Assembly: GCA_026770585.1 (NCBI GenBank)
Contig: MU646681.1
Location: 173,246-184,845, forward strand
Direction: 5' to 3'
DNA: 11,600 bases
From: Baffinella frigidus
Lineage: Eukaryota > Cryptophyceae > Cryptomonadales > Baffinellaceae
Numbering within the stretch: position 1 is the stretch's first letter; each line of letters begins with the position of its first letter. The notes under the pieces were generated by a model. The model was not told where the DNA came from. It did not search any database and worked only from the letters and a program-made list of their open reading frames with translations. Both the position numbers and the translations under genes were made by a program. Positions 9,067 through 11,600 of the stretch are shown piece after piece.

Positions 9067-11204
9067 CTGGTTTAGGGTTTAGGGTTTAGGGATTAGGGAT
9101 TAGGGTTAAGGGTTTAGGGTTTAAGGTTTAAGGGTTTAAGTTTAAGGGTTTTGGGTTTTGGGTTTTGGAGTCTGGGGGGTTGGGGTTTGGAGTTTAGGGG
9201 TTAGGGTTCAGGGTTTGGGGTTTAGAGTTTAGAGTTTAGGGTTTAGGGTTTAGGGTTTAGGGTTTAGGGTTTACCTGGCTGCCATGTCCGGAGCGAGCAA
9301 AAGGCAAGTTGCCCTGGGGAAGTTGACTCTCAGGCCTTTTCAGCTACACAGCTCATCACGCGACCCCCGGACTCCGGGGCCTTGAAAGATCCGTAGCCCA
9401 CCGGGTGGCACCACGGGTAATATACTAATATCACCCTCTACACACGGGTAGTATACTGACATTACCCTTCATATACGGGTAATATACGAATGTTTACCTG
9501 GCTGCCATGTCCGGAGCGAGCTGCGCGGGGGTGAGAGGCGTCATCGTGTAGGGGTCCTGGTGCAGGGTTCAGAGTTGATACACTGTTCGGGTTTATAATT
9601 GTGTATACACTACGCGGGTTTAGGATTGGGTGTTTAGTTTAGAGGTGCACCCTCGCGAGAAGCGGAAGGGTGTCTGATTTAGGAGTGCGAGGGCGCGAGG
9701 GGCGTCCTCGTGTAGGGGTCCTAGTGTAGGGTTTGGGGTTTAGGGTTTAGTGTTCAGTGTTTAGGGTTTAGGGTTTGGGGTTTAGGGTTCAGGGTTTAGG
9801 GTTTAGGGTTTGGGGTTTGGGGTTTAGGGTTTGGGGTTTGGGGTTTAGGGGTTTTAGGGTGTATGGTTTAGGTTTTAGGGATTGGGGATTGGGGTTGAGG
9901 GTTCGTCGTGTAGAGGTCCAGGTGTAGGTTTCAGGGTTCAAGGTTTATCTCAGTAGCCGTCAATCTAAATGATTTCTGGTACACAACGAATGGAATTTCA
10001 GCCCTAAATACATCGAATTCACCCACTCGAGAAATGAATCTCATCCTCGCCCTCGTTCGGTGACATGTTAGGGGCGGGTGATGCTATCTTGGCATAACAT
10101 CCATGCCTACAATAGCGGACCCTCAATCGACAATACCTGGTTGGAGGTGCGAGGTGGCGCATCACGGTGGTGCGGTCCAGCGCCCCCCCCCCCCAGGACC
10201 CTACAGGAGGCCCACGCCTATAGCCCTACAGTGGTCCATCGGGCGCGCGGGGGGGGTTATGAGCGAGGGGACCCTGCAGGGTGGGGAAAGGGACCTGGTT
10301 GGAGGTGGCGAGGTGGCGCATCACGGTGGTGCGGTCCAGCGTCGCGCCGGAGCTCGGGAGCGTCACCTGAGCCACGCGGGGATTCGTATATTAGCATCGT
10401 ATATTAGCATCGTACATTAGCTTTGTCTATTAGCATGGTGTATTAGCACCATACATCAGCTTCTTCTAAAGCTTAATATATCAGAATCGTATATTAGCAT
10501 CGTGTATAAGCATCATGTATACGATGCGAAGATACGGAGGTGGCGAGGTGGCAAGGTGGCACACCACGGAGGTGCGGTCGAGCCCCGGAGCGCCACCTGA
10601 GAGAGTCGAGACCTTTGTCAATGCCAACACGCGTTATGCATTCCATCACCCCCCCCCCCCGGAGGCACGAAACTCTCAACGTGAAACCCCCAACGCTGCA
10701 CCCCAAGCCCTGCCGCATCAACCCTCATCCCGCGCCCAACTCGCCTCTCTCGAGGTCCCTTCACTGGTACTAAACCCTACACCCTGCACCCCAAGAAACC
10801 CGAAACCCTAAGATTCGTAGCACAGTCCCCTAAACCCTAAACCCTAAACCCTAAACCGTAAGAAATTGCGAAGCGTACCCCGAGACCCTTCCGTACCGGG
10901 TCGGACATGAGTAGCTGCGTGATCGGGTCGAGCAGGCCGTCGGGCATCTTACCACCAACCCTGGACCCTACACCCCTAACCCCCAACCGTCAGCACCCGA
11001 AACCCTGCCGTAACCGAATTGTAGTCAGCACTACATCTACGTGTAGGGGCTACATTAGTCAGCACTAAATCTACGTGTAGACACTATGTCGACTTGAAGT
11101 AGTGAGCACTACATTGACTTGAAGGGACAACGTACCGGGTCAGACATGAGAAGCTGGGTGATCGGATCGAGCAGGCCGTCGGGGATCTTCGCCTTCGGGC
11201 ACAC
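9024..11204 (-). CDS. Spliced gene, 3' end: C-terminal U-box domain (E3 ubiquitin ligase-type)
   Basis: Proposed join on the minus strand: 11204-11136, 10366-10295, 9556-9498, 9066-9024, about 80 codons ending in TAA. All introns are GT..AG and phases match. The product reads in order IPDGLLDPITQLLMSDP, VTLPSSGATLDRTTVMRHLA, DPYTMTPLTPAQLAPDM and KIQTWVASH. That is the U-box pattern (P..(L/F).DPI...LM.DPV.LPSSG.T.DR..I.RHL....DP(F/Y)...PLT...L.PN..L...I). U-boxes are RING-like folds without zinc that bind an E2 and promote ubiquitin transfer. A C-terminal U-box with LPSSG.T.DR recalls the UFD2/UBE4 (E4) group, but algal U-box proteins vary; the N-terminal part is outside the window. The U-box call is strong, the subfamily weak. 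Confidence 0.85.
9069..9272 (-). repeat. Telomere-like array in intron c-d (TTTAGGG on plus strand)
   Basis: About 200 bp of TTTAGGG and close variants (TTTTGGG, TTCAGGG, TTTGGGG). In the sense direction of the U-box gene it reads CCCTAAA up to the acceptor of exon d. Confidence 0.93.
9275..9298 (-). pseudogene. Tail copy of U-box exon c (donor kept)
   Basis: Thirty bases (9269-9298) are identical to 9492-9521: the last eight codons of exon c (LAPDMAA) plus the donor CAG|GTAAAC. The 5' part and acceptor are missing. Confidence 0.85.
9299..9412. other. Unique intron stretch
   Basis: No heptamers and no gene. AAAAGGC (about 9298) and GCCTTTT (about 9334) can pair across roughly 30 bases. Confidence 0.4.
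9413..9492. repeat. 31-bp tandem repeat, about 2.6 copies
   Basis: Units start with ACGGGTARTATAC at 9413, 9444 and 9475, exactly 31 bp apart. They lie between the tail copy and the intact exon c. Confidence 0.92.
9498..9556 (-). CDS. U-box gene exon c (last third of U-box)
   Basis: Acceptor GCACCAG (AG 9558-9557), then DPYTMTPLTPAQLAPDMAA and a split Arg (AG). Donor CAG|GTAAAC (GT 9497-9496), phase 2. DP(F/Y)T.xPLT is the U-box C-terminal motif. The usual Arg after DP(F/Y)(T/N) is Met here; a head copy at 9684-9720 still has Arg. Confidence 0.85.
9684..9720 (-). pseudogene. Head copy 1 of U-box exon c (3' end lost)
   Basis: Acceptor CACTAG, then DPYTRTPLAPS in phase, then a stop (about 9681-9679). 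It keeps the canonical U-box Arg that exon c lacks. No donor. Confidence 0.75.
9725..9898 (-). repeat. Heptamer tract in intron b-c (TTTAGGG/TTTGGGG on plus)
   Basis: Sense orientation for the U-box gene is CCCTAAA/CCCCAAA. It lies between two head copies of exon c. Confidence 0.88.
9902..9918 (-). pseudogene. Head copy 2 of U-box exon c (acceptor mutated)
   Basis: GACCTCTACACGACGAA matches the exon start (DPYTM..) but reads DLYTT. The preceding bases are CTG instead of CAG, while flanking sequence (CTACACC) still resembles head copy 1. Confidence 0.6.
9919..10134. other. Unique intron stretch
   Basis: Ordinary mixed sequence within intron b-c, with no heptamers beyond 9940 and no coding match on either strand. 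Confidence 0.4.
10139..10182 (-). pseudogene. Tail copy of U-box exon b (donor kept, frameshift)
   Basis: Reads ALDRTTVMRHLA, then lacks one C relative to exon b, so the frame is lost. It ends CCAACCAG|GTATTG with the donor intact. The LPSSG half and the acceptor are replaced by a poly-C run (10183-10194 on the plus strand). Confidence 0.78.
10295..10366 (-). CDS. U-box gene exon b (middle of U-box)
   Basis: Acceptor GCTCAG (AG 10368-10367), then VTLPSSGATLDRTTVMRHLA and TSNQ, 24 codons, phase 0. Donor CAG|GTCCCT (GT 10294-10293). It carries the LPSSG turn and the DR..V.RHL helix, the E2-contact region of U-boxes. Confidence 0.87.
10385..10526. repeat. 13-bp minisatellite, 11 units
   Basis: Units of CGTATATTAGCAT and variants, in register from 10385 to 10526 (one unit is 12 bp). 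Intron a-b of the U-box gene. A related array is at 11253-11337. Confidence 0.92.
10534..10596 (-). pseudogene. Head copy of U-box exon b (internal deletion)
   Basis: Acceptor CTCTCAG (AG 10598-10597), then GTGGCGCTCC as in exon b. About 16 bases of the LPSSG/ATL region are missing, so the frame is broken. The remainder (GACCGCACCTCC...GTGCCACCTTGCC) still aligns. The CAACCAG donor end is gone. Confidence 0.7.
10640..10896. repeat. C-rich tract in intron a-b, including a short CCCTAAA run
   Basis: A poly-C run (about 10650-10660), CAACGCTGCACCCC-like sequence, and an exact CCCTAAA run at about 10829-10856. Here the orientation is antisense to the U-box gene, an exception to the usual rule. 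Confidence 0.75.
10897..10950 (-). pseudogene. Tail copy of U-box exon a (donor kept)
   Basis: Reads KMPDGLLDPITQLLMSDP and ends CCG|GTACGG. The VCPKA start and its acceptor are missing. The protein is nearly identical to exon a, but third-base changes show it is a real diverged copy. Confidence 0.85.
11023..11125. repeat. Short tandem repeat with AGTCAGCACTACATCTACG units
   Basis: AGTCAGCACTA-ATCTACGTGTAG occurs at 11023 and 11057 (34 bp apart). A shorter related unit, AGTGAGCACTACATTGACTTG, starts at 11101, and GACTTGAAG recurs. Intron a-b. Confidence 0.8.
11136..11204 (-). CDS. U-box gene exon a (first third of U-box)
   Basis: Acceptor GAAACAG (AG at 11206-11205), then VCPKAKIPDGLLDPITQLL and MSDP, 23 codons, phase 0. 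Donor CCG|GTACGT (GT 11135-11134). It contains the U-box DPIT and LM.DP signatures. An upstream head copy and a downstream tail copy flank it. Confidence 0.85.
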
Positions 11205-11210
11205 CTGTTT

Positions 11211-11250
11211 CAGGGTTTGCGGTTTAGGGGTTGGGGGTTGGGGTTTGCGG
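11211..11250 (-). repeat. Short heptamer tract 5' of exon a
   Basis: TTTAGGG/TTTGCGG/TTGGGG on plus; sense C-rich, leading to the acceptor of exon a. Confidence 0.75.
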
Positions 11251-11252
11251 TT

Positions 11253-11337
11253 CGTATATTAGTATCGTATATTATAAGTATAATAGCATCGTATATCAAA
11301 AGTATAATAGCATCGTATATGAAAAGTATACCAGCAT
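11253..11337. repeat. 24-bp minisatellite built on the 13-bp unit
   Basis: One 13-mer (11253-11265), then three 24-mers starting at 11266, 11290 and 11314, each opening CGTATAT and closing TA..AGCAT. Each 24-mer looks like the 13-mer with an 11-base insert. It borders the head copy of exon a. Confidence 0.9.
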
Positions 11338-11344
11338 CATTTAT

Positions 11345-11401
11345 TAGAAGCTGGGGGATCGGATCCAGCAGGCCATCGGGGATCTTCGCCTTGGGCCACA
11401 C
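11345..11401 (-). pseudogene. Head copy of U-box exon a (3' end lost)
   Basis: Acceptor ACTTAG (AG 11403-11402), then VWPKAKIPDGLLDPIPQLL. Cys to Trp and Thr to Pro changes show relaxed constraint. The MSDP end and donor are replaced by minisatellite sequence. Confidence 0.82.
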
Positions 11402-11407
11402 CTAAGT

Positions 11408-11478
11408 TTTCAGGTTTGGGGTTTAGGGTTTGGGGTTAGGGGTTTAGAGTTTAGAGTTTAGGGTTTAGGGTTTAGGGT
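11408..11478 (-). repeat. TTTAGGG heptamers upstream of the head copy of exon a
   Basis: TTTAGGG, TTTGGGG and TTTAGAG units on plus, again sense C-rich for the U-box gene. Confidence 0.9.
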
Positions 11479-11538
11479 GTCGCACGAGTGAAGGGGTAAG
11501 GCCTACTATCAGGATTAACGTTTTCGGGAGGGGTGTAC

Positions 11539-11600
11539 GTTCGACACATCCAGCGCTGGGAGCACCGGAGGCCCCCCTCCTCCTCCTCCCCCCCCCCCCC
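11539..11600 (-). CDS. Possible further upstream exon of the U-box gene (partial)
   Basis: On the minus strand, a glycine-coding poly-G stretch is followed by PPVLPALDVSN and a potential donor AAC|GTACAC (GT 11538-11537). Phase 0 would fit exon a. The poly-C at the window edge makes this doubtful; no family motif. Confidence 0.25.

Noticed and set aside
10078-10420. Plus-strand open frames of 105-109 codons
   Set aside because: They are antisense to the U-box exon b copies and run through poly-C; the minus-strand reading has a recognised domain and splice sites.
136-11401. Exon duplicates as mutually exclusive alternative exons
   Set aside because: Nearly every extra copy lacks one splice site or is truncated, frameshifted or stopped. 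Only the copies at 927, 2173 and 3952 remain even possible alternatives.
1-11600. True chromosome end or subtelomere
   Set aside because: Heptamers are mostly degenerate, interrupted by exons, and change orientation several times. They fit intron filler better than a terminal telomere, although closeness to a subtelomere cannot be excluded.

Overview
This is eukaryotic nuclear DNA. GC-rich coding islands of 43 to 203 bp with GT/AG borders are separated by introns made largely of degenerate CCCTAAA/TTTAGGG heptamers, the plant/green-algal telomere type. I find no bacterial gene structure, rRNA or tRNA. A unicellular green alga (for example a prasinophyte such as Cymbomonas or Pyramimonas) is my best guess. 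That is inference only, because other protists share this telomere motif.

Layout: (1) 1-95 is a pure TA microsatellite. (2) 378-7522, plus strand, is the 3' part of a spliced gene. I read 12 exons whose phases agree at all 11 junctions, about 371 codons, ending in TAA. The early exons look like armadillo (ARM)-type helical repeats; the rest is unrecognised. (3) 7523-9023 is the convergent intergenic/3' region, with a telomere-like array (8525-8727), a GA/poly-G purine tract and short GC-rich repeats. (4) 9024-11204, minus strand, is the 3' end of a second gene whose last four exons rebuild one complete C-terminal U-box (E3 ubiquitin ligase) domain, about 80 codons, again with matching phases. 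(5) 11205-11600 is upstream intron of that gene plus a possible further exon running off the window.

The most unusual feature is a rule followed by the exon copies. Twelve of the 16 exons have one or more diverged partial copies in the neighbouring introns. Copies on the 5' side (in gene direction) are exon heads that lost the 3' end and donor. Copies on the 3' side are exon tails that lost the 5' end and acceptor. I found no exception in about 24 fragments over two genes on opposite strands. Repeated small tandem duplications, each with one breakpoint inside an exon, would produce exactly this and leave one intact exon each time. Intronic heptamers are also mostly CCCTAAA on the sense strand of whichever gene they lie in.

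Most long open frames here, with translations such as FGFRVSG or NPKPETR repeats, are read-through of the heptamers and are not genes. I made no database comparison; the family calls rest on motif recognition.
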